A DNA stretch of 64,000 nucleotides from Takakia lepidozioides (GCA_030704615.1 CM060733.1:29450001-29514000); one strand, 5' to 3'. Counted from the stretch's first letter, positions 23,647-35,842 are shown. Notes: a model not told the origin generated them from the letters alone. Program-made: numbers and translations.

Positions 23647-26021
23647 CTAGAGAAGACACTTTGCTGCACGTTCTGCGATCTCCAAGTTGCCGTGAATTCT
23701 GCAGGCGCCAAGCAAGGCCCCCCACACTGAAACACCAGGTTCGATTGGCATTTCGTTAACGAACGACTCTGCTTCATCCAATCGCCCAGCACGGCCAAGA
23801 AGGTCAACCATGCAGCCAAAATGCTCTGCTGTAGGAGTGAAGCCATGATCTTGACTCATTGAAAGAAAGTAGTGGCGGGCTTCTTCCACTAGACCCACAT
23901 GGCTACATGCACAGAGAACACAGGTGAAGGTGACAACGTTCGGCTGCAAGCCTTCCTCTTGCATTTGCTCAAATAGTTGGAGCGCATCCCTACCACACCC
24001 ATGCTGACCATATCCTGCGATCATCACATTCCATGAGACCGCATCTCGTTCAGCCATACTGGCAAACACTTGATGTGCATCCTTCAAATCCCCACATTTG
24101 GCATACAGGTTGACAAGGGTATTCTCCAAATTAGTGGACTGCGCAATTCCTGCTTTGATAATGTCAGCATGAATGTCTTTGCCCTTTTCCAGGGCTGCCA
24201 GGCTCGCACATGCATTGAGAACACAGATGAATGTGACCTGATCAGGCGTCACCCCTTCCCGTATCATTTGCTCATACATATTGAGAGCTTCCTTGCCACA
24301 CCCATGCTGAGCATTTCCTGCAATAATCGCATTCCATGAGACCACATCTCGTTCAACCATTTTGTCGAATACTTGGCGTGCATCCCTCATGCTTCCACAC
24401 TTGGCATACATGTCGACAAGGGAATTTTCCAGAAAGAGATCACGCACGATTCCAGCTTTCATGATCTCAACATGGATCTCTTTGCCCTTTTCCAGGGCTG
24501 TCAGGCTGGCACATGCATTGAGAACGCAAATGAATGTGACCTTATCGGGAGTCACCCCTTCTCGTATCATCTGCTCATACATACTGAAAGCCTCCCTAGC
24601 ACACCCATGACGAGCATTTCCTGCAATGATCGAATTCCATGAGACCACATCACGTTGAGCCATATTGTCAAACACTTGATGTGCTTTGTTTATGCTCCCA
24701 CACTTGGCATACATGTCAAGAAGGGCATTCTCCAGAATGATATCTGGAATAATGCCCACTTTGATGACGTGAGCATGGACCTCTGTGCCCTTCGCCAAGT
24801 CTGCAAGGCTAGCACATGCACTGAGAATGCAAACAAATGTCACCTTGCTCGGCATTACTCCCTCTCGTATCATTCGCTCATATGTATCGAAAGCCTCCCT
24901 ACCAAATCCATTCTGAGCATATCCTCCAATCATGGTGTTCCATGAAACAACATTACGTTGAGCCATATTGTCAAACACCTGGCGCGCAACCTTCATGCTC
25001 CTGCATTTTGCATACATGTCAGCAAGGGCAGTCTCCAGAATGACATCTGTCTCAATTCCAGCTTTGATGATGTCAGCATGGACCTGTACGCCCTTCTGCA
25101 GGGCTGCCAGGTTGGCACATGCCTTAAGAATGCAAATAAATGTGACTTTGTTGGGCATCACCCCTTCCTGTATCATTTGTTCATAGATCTCCAAAGCCTC
25201 CCTACCACACCCATGCTTGGCATATCCTGCTATCATTATGTTCCAGGTAAACATACCTCGTTCAGACATTTTGTCAAACACTTGACGTGCATCCACTACA
25301 CTTCCGCACTTGGCATACATGTTCATAAGAGTGTCAAGGAGAAAGATGTTGGGTTTGAATCCAGTTTGGATGATGTGGGTGTGCACCTGCTTTCCCTCTG
25401 CTAGACGCTGCATTTTGATGCACCCCTGCAGGAGACACACATAGGTATCCAAGTCTGCCGAAATGCCTCGTCGGTTCACAATGTGCAGAGCCTCTTTCAA
25501 TCGGCCTGCCATACATAGTGGCCTCACATCACCACATTCTGCTTGACCCTGTACCATGGCACCTAGCTTTGCTTTCACCCAAGGAGGGTTAGACCAACTG
25601 TCAATCCAAAGCACCTCCTTTGTGCGCTTATGTCTGAAGTCTGGTGATCTTGGACTTCTCTGTGAAAACCACCTGTTGGGAGATGAGCAGCAATAGATCA
25701 ACAACAGCGTCACATAGACCAGGTTACAATGGGTCACATAGACCAGGTTACAATGGCAGGATACTTTCTTACGACCTAGCGAAAAGGGGCACTTTTGCTG
25801 TGAAATTGGCATCTAATTTAATCAGCTGGAGACAACAAAGCATAAAGCATGCCAGCTTGAGTCACAAGCGCTACATCAAAGTCAATTTCATGTCCTAAAT
25901 AAGATAGCCTCACCTTATCAAACCGGTTATCCCACCACTCTGAAGGATCTGAGAAGAATTCTTGCCATAGTAGTTCGTTGCACATCGTTTCACCTGCGTG
26001 CACAAACTCCAAGACCATCAT
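23647..26021 (-). CDS. PLS-type pentatricopeptide repeat protein with N-terminal OSB-type PDF motif; truncated E domain
   Basis: Two exons are inferred on the minus strand: 26021-25914 and 25659-23647, joined in phase 0 by an intron GTGAGG...CACAG. The exon 1 end LLWQEFFSDPSEWWDNRFDK joins RSPRSPDFRHKRTKEVLWID in exon 2. Together they form the PDF motif of plant organellar single-strand DNA-binding (OSB) proteins. The open frame continuing upstream of 25659 to 25812 is therefore intron. Next come about six P-L-S repeat sets with signatures such as MYAKCGS, ARQVFDKM, ERDVVSWN and MIREGVTPDKVTF, then an E-domain start (VWGALLGACRIHGNLEIAER). A TAG follows KCLL, and downstream bases still encode worn E-domain sequence. 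PLS proteins bind organellar RNA, usually for C-to-U editing. Without E+ or DYW regions this one would need a partner, or it is a recent pseudogene. The true start may lie further upstream. Confidence 0.8.
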
Positions 26022-26261
26022 ATCTCCAGATTTCGATTGTCCCCGCCTCTACTGAGAGAGCCAGTGCCTGAATTTAAATCTTCACCCCTATTAGGGTCAG
26101 TGCAAGCTTCCCCCAAAATCTCTCTTCCCCTCTCCCTCACCCCCTGCACCTCTGTTTACCAACTTTGAAAATCTTGACGCCCTGTTGGGGTCTAATTGCT
26201 GGGCAGATCACACACATCAGGATGATGCCTGTGTGAAGGGCTATGTAGAGCATATCTGTAA
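26022..26261 (-). other. 5' flank of the PPR gene
   Basis: In the frame of exon 1 a few codons (RRGQSKSGD) precede the paired ATG at 26021 and are closed by a TAG upstream. An AG directly before them could be a splice acceptor, so a further 5' exon is possible. Confidence 0.3.
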
Positions 26262-26405
26262 TGCCCGAACTATTTGTCTTTACCAAGGTAAGTCACACTA
26301 CCGGAGTGAGCCCCTGACAAAGGTAGTTTCCCTTTAGTTCCGCCCAAACTGGGCGCGGGGTCTATGGCCACCAGGCTATGGCAAACAACGTCTTACGAGT
26401 ACATT
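26262..26405 (+). mobile_element. LINE 3'-end fragment, plus orientation
   Basis: The reverse complement matches the 3' end of the minus-strand LINE at 61387-61560: shared blocks include a donor-like AAGGTAAGTCA.AC, GCCCCTGACAAAGGTAG, CCCAAACTGGGCGC and GGCAA.AACGTCTTA. It is a short 5'-truncated insertion of the same family. Confidence 0.6.
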
Positions 26406-28186
26406 CTCTATGTCTCGCTCCCTCTCACACACACGCTATTGGTGCTAGTTGCTGTCAAGGAATCGAGTCGAGAACTGGGCTACTAGCCGCATTGTCATTC
26501 ACTATGAACAAGCTTATGCAGGTCAACTGCCATACCAAGTGGGTAGATCCTAGGCCACTACGCCCTCGAGAGTTGAATCAGTTTTATCAGAGCGAAACTT
26601 GTGAGCAACATGTCTGTACCTTCCTTCGGCATCCCTGCAGCCTGTCCAGGCGTCACAGCCACCACTCGCAAGGGTCCGGGGCCGGCAATTCCCAAACTGG
26701 ATACCCACTTCCGCTTCACTGCCCGACCCATTACTCTCCTGCATGATCTGACGCAATCCCCTTCTGCCCCTGCACTGAGAATGGCAGCGGCGTCCGCTGC
26801 CATCCTTGGTGTGTGTGAGAATCTAGTATCCAGGAATGGTTGTGAGATTTCAATTTAGTCTTGCACAACAGGTTCGCGTCTTGGACTCTACAGGCTGGGC
26901 CCCATCCGTCCTTTCTTTCTGCAGTTAAGGCCTCAGCTTGGTCATGGACATGGAAAGAAAAACCCATGTCAAAGGGCCATGAGCCCAGCTAACATCAAAG
27001 ATTGGTAACACCTAAGCCGCCAAGCATGGGCAAGCTTGAGAACTAGCAAGGATCAGTGAGAAGAACACAAGTTGAGACCAAGGTGCTGAAGGCCTCGCTT
27101 CGTGGCTCTTGGAGGTTATTTTTTCCTCCCTTTCTTAACAAGCGGCTCCTCTTTGTGAATAGTGAATCTTCTTTCATCCATAATAAGCTTGAAATTTCAT
27201 CCATTTATACTTGAGAGATGTTACCTGAGGGAGGTATTACCTGGAGGGACTTCATGAAGTGGTCACGAAGTAGTGTCAGCCTCCATGGCACCCTCCTCAC
27301 GTTATTTTTTCCTCTTTTGTACCCGGTGGACGTTTTTGTCCCCCTTCTTTATAAAGTTCAAGGGTGGCCACTACTTTTTCTTCAGGAACAAAAAAAAAAA
27401 AAATCAACAAAGGAGATGAGGTGACACCTGGGGAAGGCACCACAGGGGCTTAGGGATTTTTGACACTGATGCGTAGTCTCCTCTTTACCAATTTATATAT
27501 ATATATATGCAACATGCAAGACCAAGAGGGTGGGTTTTGTTATGAAAGTGCTCTCTTTGCTGCTTCTGCCCATCCCATTGTTGCGCCTTTGGCGAGTGGT
27601 TGTGGCTTTTCTTCCCAGCAGATCCACATATATATATCCGGGTTGGGATCCGCCAGGGGTTTGAGGGTGAATCAAACATCCGTGCAACATTGGTAGGCAC
27701 CTTATGTGCGGTCAAATTTGGCAAATTTATTTCTTTTTCAGGTAGTTATTCTGATTTTTCACCTTGGGGGTCATTTTTTTGCAAGAAATTCAAATTTACC
27801 CACTGTGCGCCTAGGGGGTTAACGAGAGAAGGAAGCCCATGCAAATGTACGACTCATGTGGACTGGCATACATGAGGCAAGAACCGTTAAGTTATATATA
27901 CATTACCCGAGACCTCATATCCAAGTCTTCACTCCCTTTCTAGTGTTTGCACTAAGAGCTCTACTCTCACAAGCCCAACTTGCATCTCTTTGCGTTGAGA
28001 CGGTATGTGGGCAATGCTTTGAGGTTTGCGAGATATTATGGTGACTACCGACAACGTTTGTCAATTGTCAGGAGGTCTTGTTTATGTATAGCTGAGATTC
28101 TAGCTGATATATAGCATGTCAGCAGGTCTACAATATTCGAGCTGATAACATGCCCACATTTTCTTGCAGGTGCATTTAAAACGATC
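26406..28186. other. No gene recognised
   Basis: Frames up to about 120 codons on both strands lack recognisable motifs. Short (AT)n tracts lie near 27494-27508 and 27629-27640. Confidence 0.4.
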
Positions 28187-28947
28187 ATGGCACTACCGAG
28201 AGTTGCTTTGATCAATTTTGGTGTCTATCTGTTGTTTCTTGTGGCTACTGGTTTGAATCCCCTCCACACATATATTCTATATTTCTAGCTCATTTCTACT
28301 ACTTTTGCAAGTCTCATTATGGCTGCTCCGATTTCAATTGGCATGAAATTAGGTCCTTTGTCACCTCATGTTGGCTATTGATTTGGATGTATGTCGCTTA
28401 CTGAAATGAGTCATGCTTGTGTTTGTTTGTTTGTTTGCACCTAAACTGCTTAATGATATTAATATGTTTTACACATCACAGATTGGGGGGATTACTTGTT
28501 CCGGCCATGAGAAAAGAGTCAAAGATTTGGTCCCGATATCCAAGGTTATTCAGTCTTGGTTGAAACCACATCACACCCATCCCACCAACTTTCTTATCTA
28601 GGACATGTTCATAGTTGAAGTATCGCCTCTGCGTTTGTGCGCGGGTCGTGGTTGTATCAGGATCAGCAGAGTTTCAGCCTGTCTGTGAAACTTCTGGAGC
28701 TAGCCCGGTGACTGCAGACTGCGCGGCAATAATTTCTTATTTCGCGAATCTTGGCGGAAGTTGTTGTAACAATAATCGCTTCGCAAGCCTATGCACCACC
28801 CAAATTGATACTAACAATTGCGCCGTTGGGATTTGTGGAGGTTTTGATTGTCAACCCTGCAGGCTAGTAGCCGACTATGTGGCTGCCATAATGGGCCAAG
28901 CGCAGTCAATCGATGGGCATTACATTCTGGTGGCTATGAATATATGA
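28187..28947 (+). CDS. Small secreted cysteine-rich protein, two exons
   Basis: Exon 1 (28187-28250) encodes a signal peptide, MALPRVALINFGVYLLFLVA. The intron 28251-28660 starts GTTTGA and ends ATCAG, and exon 2 is 28661-28947. The junction completes a Gly codon and gives 116 residues. Cleavage after about residue 24 would leave a mature chain of roughly 92 residues with nine cysteines, among them SCC, LCTTQ, AVGICGG and CQPC. Small Cys-rich secreted proteins of plants and fungi include defence and antimicrobial families. I do not recognise the family with certainty and give no function. An open frame from 28615 would omit the signal peptide, which argues for the spliced model. Confidence 0.6.
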
Positions 28948-30420
28948 ACGAGAATTCGGGTCTGAAGATCATACTTTTCTAAAGCTAAGTTGTATCAATG
29001 AGAGTCACTTCGGAAGGAACTATGTGGAATCACAACCGTGAGTTATATATATATATATATATATGATGCCAACCTGAGTTAGCATAAATAAGAGTCTCTT
29101 CCCCTTGCAGGTACCACCTCTTTATACAAACTAAATATACTACGTCGTGAATAAATCGTCGCCCGATAGGCGAGAGATGATATGACGTCAATGACTTTCT
29201 ACCCAAGTTAGGGCCGTGTTGAACAATCAAACTCTTGTCGATTGACGGGACTACTTGGGGGCAGTTTGGAACAAGGCCAGTGCAAGGAGGAGAGAATCGA
29301 GCTCTCTGAACGATCATGCCTGTTGTTGCTCCCATGGCTGCGTGCGTACGTCACTTTGGAGTTGTATTGGTTTTCTGAGCGACATTAATGTCTTTGAATA
29401 AAAAGAGATGCCATAACTTATCATGATAACATGTTTGGCCTTGCCAATTAATACTATGGATTTGATTTGTCTTTATTCTGTTTAATTTTTTGGGACTATA
29501 TATTAAAATAATCTTCAACATAATGTTGGGTTGGTCCCTTAAGGATACATATTCCTCATGTGATATTTGTGTGTTCCTGCATCTATGATGAATTGTGTGA
29601 TTGTAGGTGGACGTACAACTCCGGTGTTTTTAATGAATGCAAATATAAATGAAAACCACCATGTGCTCAACATTATTGTTGGTGTCCAGGGGAGTAGTGT
29701 ATAAATCTATAAATCTTATTCGTTCAATTAATCCCTAAGCGTGGGGGGCGGTTGGCGGGCCACCCCCAAACAGGACGTAATGTCAAGGATGAGGCTGTAT
29801 ATATATGTCAGCAAACATTCATCCACGTAAATGAACCTTACCAACATGTAGTGGGCCTACCATATCTACCTACTCACGAATTTGTGGATGAATTGACCTT
29901 AGAATTGGCATATCATCATAAAAATCAACGATATATTTTCCAACTTCACACAAATGTAGTAGATAGTCTATACTACACACCATCAATTTCCTTTGGATTG
30001 TCTTGAAATGTGAGTTGCAGATGACCTTTGGAAGTAAACTTAATGGCCAAATGCAATTCCTTTTGATCCTAGAGGGTATTTGCACTACAGTCAAACATGG
30101 ATAAATGTTACCTCTTTTTTTGTTATATCATCCTAAATGTTATGGTTTTCTTACTCTGTAAAAATATACACTAAGAATGACAAAAAGAGTGTTATTTGTT
30201 ATTTGTTATTGAATACCTACTCTCCTCTTTGTTAAGACACCTTTGTAATTGTTACATTCAATAAAATAATAATAATGGTACTAGTATTCGAATTCAAATT
30301 CACTATTGAAATGGACGTTTGAACTATCGAGATGGGCATTTGTACTATTGAAAATACTGAAGGGGCATTGGCTGAAGTAATATGCTAGTCCAAAGTTGAG
30401 ATTACAATTGGGCAGCTATT
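28948..30420. other. No gene recognised
   Basis: A (TA)n microsatellite lies at 29044-29064. Frames at 29030-29335 (minus) and 29752-30006 (plus) have no recognised motif; the first is partly read from the microsatellite. Confidence 0.4.
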
Positions 30421-31365
30421 AGCTGTGGCACCCCACTGTAGACACAGACTATATCAAGCAATCAATCAGATTGCTCATGTGACAGAAAATACAGACCTGA
30501 ACAGCAAGGTGATAAGCTATAATGTGAAGCCTGAAGGGCGAGAAACTATCATGGACTTTGATGATTCCATGCCAGTAATCCAATTGAGGATTGGGAGCAC
30601 AGACCTGACTGATGTACTGATAGATGGAGGCTCGGAGTGAATATCATGACAGACCAATTGACGCAGAAGCTTGGTCTGAGTAACATGAAACCAGTCCCAT
30701 TCACAGTAACAATGGCAGATCAAAGAAGTATACAACCATTGCGCTTGATATGTTGTGGTGTAGTAACAGCAACACCAATAGAGGGGGAAGGAAACAGTTA
30801 CCCATCACATTTCTATGAAGAAAGAGAGGGAGAAATAGAAATCCTAGAGGAACCAGCCACCATTAGTTTGCAGGATGAAATAGTGGCCGGATGGACAATC
30901 ACAGCTGAAGAGCAGGTGAGAGAAGTGAATTTGGGAACTGAGGAAGAACCAAGAATGGTTAAAATAGGAGTAGACTTGGAACCTGAATTCTTTGAGGAAG
31001 CCAAAAGTTTGTTCATAAAATACAAGAATGTATTTGCATGGAGTTATGAAGACTTGAAAGGGATACCGCCTGAGATTTGCTAACACAAGATTGAGTTGGA
31101 ACCTGATGTTGTACCCGTTAAGCAAGCACGGTATAGAATGAATCCCAATTATGCACAGAAGGTGGGAGAGGAGATCAAGAAACTGGCTGATGCTAGGTTC
31201 ATATACCCAATAGAGTACACAACGTGGCTATCACCCATTATGATAGTACCAAAGAAGAATGGCAAACTGAGAGTTTGTGTTAACTACAAGAAACTGAATG
31301 ACTACACAAAGAAGGATCCATTTCCTTTGCCATTCACATAAGCTGTACTAGATACTGTGGCCAGG
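30421..31365 (+). mobile_element. Ty3/gypsy retrotransposon pol fragment (protease to start of reverse transcriptase)
   Basis: Frames 30425-30640 and 30637-31083 encode a retropepsin-like region around VLIDGGSE, the position of the usual D-S/T-G site, with a 1-base frame change after it. The frame then passes a linker with FFEEAKSLFIKYKNVFAWSY. After a TAA at 31081 it continues as the N-terminal reverse transcriptase: QARYRMNP, WLSPIMIVPKKNGKLRVCVN and YKKLNDYTKKDPFPLPF. Homology stops near 31365 before the catalytic YVDD box. No LTRs were found. Dead fragment. Confidence 0.85.
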
Positions 31366-32749
31366 AGAACCCTAACCGACGCTTATTAGGGTTTGGGGGG
31401 CCTCCAGGGAACTCGAGAATCTCGTGGTAGGGTACTGCGAATGTTTACGAGAACATAACAGTAGGTTAAGCACTATGTGATGACACCTTCAGTGCTACTG
31501 AGATACTATGAGCGTATGTCTGAAGAAGAGAGGAAGCATCGGTGCTACCATTGTACGTGTCGGCATGTCTTGTTATGCGGTGGATCGAGAATCCAACAAG
31601 AAGCTGCGTTTGTAGATTAAATGTGAGGTTCCACATTGGTCTAGATTTTGCCTTGAGAGCAAATGTTTCAAAGTGCTCTTTCAAAGTGTTTATCCATGGA
31701 GAAGGAATTACATCTTGCATTAGACGTATGCGATTGGAGCTTGGTTTCTTGAAGTAGTATAATGTGGGGGGGATTCGATTCTCGAAGTATAAGTGATAGG
31801 GTGGGGACACTAGAGGCGATGGAGCCAACATTCCATGTAAAACATATTAGTGGTTGATCTAGTAGGTAGTCTTGTGGGGTATGAAGGGGAAGATAGTTGG
31901 AGGGAGGGGGATGGTTGGTGGTGAGATTGGTGTGATAGCATCAAGGCTAAACGACGGGGCTGGTTGTGGTGCATGTTTGCCGGATGTGCAAAAACCAGGT
32001 ACGTATGTAAGGATTTTTAGTGTGGCAGAGAGGATCTCCGGCGAGAGAGGTGCAAAGTTTGTGTTCGTCAAACATAGGTCGAGATCTTAGTTTGAGAATT
32101 TTCTTTTATAATATAATGATGAGCGATGGCTGCACATTTGGTTGTTCAACACCGTTAACACCGGTTGTATAGATGTAGGATACCAAGTATTGAGCATATC
32201 TGTATGAGGGTAGGGGTAATGACAACTGTGACCATGAGCCACGACTTGACCTAAATTTCTGAGGCAATTAGATTAATTGGTCGTTCAACCCTATACTAGG
32301 GGTAGCTTGTGTCGTTGGCCCAAGTGTCTAGTGTTATCTATGTCCAATTGCAACCCATATGTATCCGGAAACCCCACTGTTTGGGAGATCTAGGATAGCG
32401 GCCTGTACCATTGGCCCATGTGTGAAGAATTGAAATCTAAGCCCAAGTGCAATCTCGTATTCTTGTATCCAAGTGCATCTCCCATGTAAAGGCTCAAGTG
32501 TCCAGTGCCATCTAAGCCCAAGTGCAATATCCTATGTATCCAAATACGTCTCCCATGTTAAGGCTAAAAAAAAAAAAAATCTATGAATTTATATTACAAA
32601 TTCTCCCATATAAATATCTAAACATTCATTCATTTTAGGAATTTACATCCAGTCAGGAAGTTGACATACTAAGATGTAGACAAAACCACATAGGGTCGAA
32701 CGCCAGACCCCACTATATGTGCGGTCACCATGACATAATCTTTAAAACA
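31366..32749. other. No gene recognised; short repeats
   Basis: A telobox-like inverted repeat AACCCTAA...TTAGGGTT lies at about 31363-31390. Around 32310-32570, phrases such as AAGTG(T/C)C(T/C)AGTG, GCCCAAGTGCAAT and TGTATCCAA recur about three times, a worn tandem repeat. No coding sequence is supported. Confidence 0.4.
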
Positions 32750-33985
32750 CCATTTTAAGTAAATATGGACAAAAGGATGAAATCTGGACATCTGTTAAAT
32801 AATTATAAATATGGAAAATATTATATTCAGTATTAACAATGCATTAAAGCTTACAATTTTGGATTTTCCAGGATTGGTCCGAAAAGTAGCATCGTCATTT
32901 GCAAAATAAATGACAAGCAAGACACTATGTTGAATTTGAGGAGATCGCTCGTGAGTATATTCATGGAGGGAAGATCTCCCGTGCACTCGATAGGTAGTTT
33001 CTCGCAACTTACGCGAAACGAATCATTTGATTATTACATGTCAATGGTGAGAGAAGATGAGAGGAGCTTTCCCGTGAAAACGTAACAAATGCATGTCAAT
33101 ATCATATATGAAACAAAGTAAGAGCTTTAAAACCACAATGGGTCGTGACTCAAAATTATTGGTAGAAACATTGGAATAATGTTTTTGAATTATTGAAACT
33201 TAAGGGATAGAAAAATCTTTGTCACATTGAGGACATGAATTAACAAACGAAATGCATTGAACCGACAAATACAAGGTCAGATACCATGTCAAATACAATT
33301 TCAAGTACAATGTCAGCTTGCTGCAGGTGCTTTGAGACCTCCTCCCGCCAGGGGAGATCTCCCGTGCTCAATACGAGAAGCGTCGAGCCGTCAAATCAAA
33401 AGAAAATAAAGATCTAGAAACATCCACGTGAACTGGTCATCCAGAAATTAAAACTGTCCGGTAAGACAACAGTTATTTGTCACCCTCCGAATACCAAATA
33501 AGAATGCAGGAAATGCCTAACAGACGTCGAGACATAGCAGGGGAAGACCTCCCGTGCTACAACTGAAAGGGAAGATATGAAGGTTTTGGACCAGACAAAA
33601 TCCTCATCATCTTCAGAAAATGAAAACATTTGCGAATCCTTACTATATTCGACAATGAGCTCTAAGAAAAATATAATAATCATGATCGGAAATAGTCAAA
33701 TCACTGTAGCACGAGACATCTCCCGAGCATTATGTGTAAGGGAGAAAACCATCAACCACCATGGGAAATCGGCAGTCCGACATACGAAATGCGTGGAACC
33801 GTCAGACGGAAACAAATAAAAATGTACAACCATTCACATCCACTGGCCATTCTAAAATTCAAAATTTTGGAGATCAGAACAAAAGCTATTTGTTCGTGGA
33901 TTAAAAAAAATCCAATAAGTAACACAATTTTAAGTAAATCTGGACTAAAGTTTGGTCCAGAAATAAGGAGAAATATCTGAATATT
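32750..33985. repeat. Degenerate tandem duplication carrying a GGGAGATCTCCC-type motif
   Basis: The motif GGAGATCTCCCGTGC or a variant appears near 32971, 33353, 33541 and 33716. Flanks around 33360-33480 and 33720-33900 can be aligned (GTCGAGCCGTCAAA with GTGGAACCGTCAGA, CATCCACGTGAACTGGTCAT with a related block, and so on). The start (about 32750) and end (about 33925) share ATTTTAAGTAAAT.TGGAC. So two to three diverged copies of a unit of several hundred bp are present, with no coding capacity. Confidence 0.5.
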
Positions 33986-34184
33986 TTTTTTAAATCATTT
34001 AAATGAATTTAAATGGATCATTTTAAATATAAATATAAAGATATAAGTAATTGTTTGTCTATTGATATATGATATGAGCAATAAAGAAACATTATGTATA
34101 AATTTCACGAGAAAAAACAGTTTTTATTTGGTTCATAAAGCAAGTTCCACTATTCACTCAACATTTAGTACGAGTTGAATGAAA

Positions 34185-34420
34185 TACCAACAGTCAGTAG
34201 CTCAATTGGTGAAGTGCACTAAGTGCCACCCAGATGATTATAGGGTCAAATCTTGCTATTTGACGAGTGTGGTATGTTCCTGGGTGGTGTCCCATTCCAA
34301 CGCCACATGGCGGGGTTATTGTGAAAGAGGTTATTTTCTCCTCTCACTATTAAGGGGGCATGATTTGTGAGCTGTCACTCCCAGGTGTTTCCATTACATT
34401 AAAAAATAAATTAAAAAAAT
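34185..34420 (+). mobile_element. Probable tRNA-derived SINE, second family
   Basis: A-box-like TAGCTCAATTGG at 34198 and B-box-like AGGGTCAAATCT at 34242, then a unique body and an A-rich tail (about 34395-34420). Part of the body (GGGTGGT...CGCCACATGGCGG) resembles the element at 36490-36650. No clear target duplication. Confidence 0.5.
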
Positions 34421-35426
34421 GGGTGCCGGGTGATAACTCGCTTCACGATCCGCGGCCTGATGGATGATTGGAGCACCTTATGCCTTAGTCATATTCGTAA
34501 CCGCGACTGAGCTTATGAAGGCCGTTACTATATAATATACAAGGCAAATCAATCAAATATGTGAGCAAAACATGGCACAATGACACAATACCATGACATG
34601 AAATGAAAGACAATGGGGAGACATTGATGATAAACAACCAGGTTAAATTATTTCAGAACCATGTCAATTTGAGTAAGTTTTGTCATGCGGCATAGACCAA
34701 TACAAATAACGTAAACCATGTCAATGAGAGTATCAACTTCTAGAAAGAGGGTTGAACTCCGGTAACACAAGACGATGTCGGCCGACGTACTTTTGATGAA
34801 AATATTTTGAGGAAAGTCATTTCCGAAAATCACGATATTTTGACAAGGTTAAACAGACCATTTTCAAATCTGTATTCTTCCATTGTTCCGAAGGTTTTTG
34901 TCAGCAGAAGATGGAAGAAGTCCTTGAAATGCTGTCTCGGGTATCGTGGATATGGTGATGACTTCACAAAAAATATCCTCCAATATTACGCCAACCAACA
35001 ATGTCTTGTGCGATCGAAGTTCAGCTGTACTTCTCGAAGAATTGGTGGTCTTGCAGACTTCCAGTGAATCGTGAAGATGATGAATTACTCGTATGCTCTT
35101 CAAAACATAATGTCCAAGTAACCGACCCTAGAGTAAGATGTTGAAAGTATCCAATTATGAAGTAAGTATGCTGCTCGTATGCTTCTGGATAGTGGCTCAG
35201 TGGCGAGTACGTTGACATGCAAAGTGTGACGTTTTCTACGAGATCTTCAAGGAAATACTGTTAAGTGACTAGTCAAGGTTCATCTGTGACGAGCTGTGGT
35301 ACTTCTGACGATTTACTGTAAAGCACTCGTAAACTGTTCCGCAACTAAATAATCTCCAACTGAATAACCACCAACTAATTGATTGGAGCTGTCACAAACA
35401 ATGTTAAAAATCCTATTTATTGCTAG
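34421..35426. other. No gene recognised
   Basis: Only short frames, none with a recognisable motif. Confidence 0.4.
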
Positions 35427-35842
35427 GTGTTTGATGCTATTGTTGTTCCTGTAACTGAATTGTATAGTAGTCGTTTTGCTATTCACATGCGAACAGTATC
35501 AGGTCCCCATAGACTGTCATATTCAGACTCCCGGATCAGCCACGGCCCACCATCATTGACCAATATAAAACCATCAGCTGCATGTCAGCTGAAAACTACA
35601 TCTTCAATTCATTGTATGCGACTCCAGAGAAACACCCTAGCCACAAGTAGTTGGCCAACAGCTTGAGATATTTCTCCGGGCTGTGATAGAATGAACTGGA
35701 GATTTCATTCTTAGCTGATGGTTTCATGTAGGTGTTGCCTGATTCCGATTTCGGAATATGACAGTCTCAGTGGACCTGATGTTGTTGGAATGGGAATAAC
35801 AAAAAGACTCATATAAAAATCAGCTACATGAACATATGCAAT
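35427..35842. repeat. Imperfect inverted repeat (foldback)
   Basis: The arm 35427-35583 matches the reverse complement of 35711-35842: shared blocks include ATCAGGTCC.C..AGACTGTCAT, GTCGTTTTGCTATTC against TCTTTTTGTTATTCC, and AAACCATCAGCT at the inner ends. The loop is about 130 bp. It could be a worn foldback transposon or a hairpin RNA source. Confidence 0.5.

Noticed and set aside
24070-25404. Plus-strand frames opposite the PPR gene
   Set aside because: They are antisense shadows of the PPR repeats; the repeated peptides mirror the repeat period.
25660-25812. PPR start codon at 25812
   Set aside because: This stretch is better explained as intron: both sides complete a known motif in phase, and it contains a short repeated segment (CACATAGACCAGGTTACAATG region twice) rather than conserved coding sequence.
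29030-29335. 101-codon minus-strand frame
   Set aside because: Its end is read from a (TA)n microsatellite and the rest has no recognisable domain.
30421-31365. Endogenous pararetrovirus instead of Ty3/gypsy
   Set aside because: The RT start fits Ty3/gypsy, and no movement or coat protein region is seen; the fragment is too short to go further.
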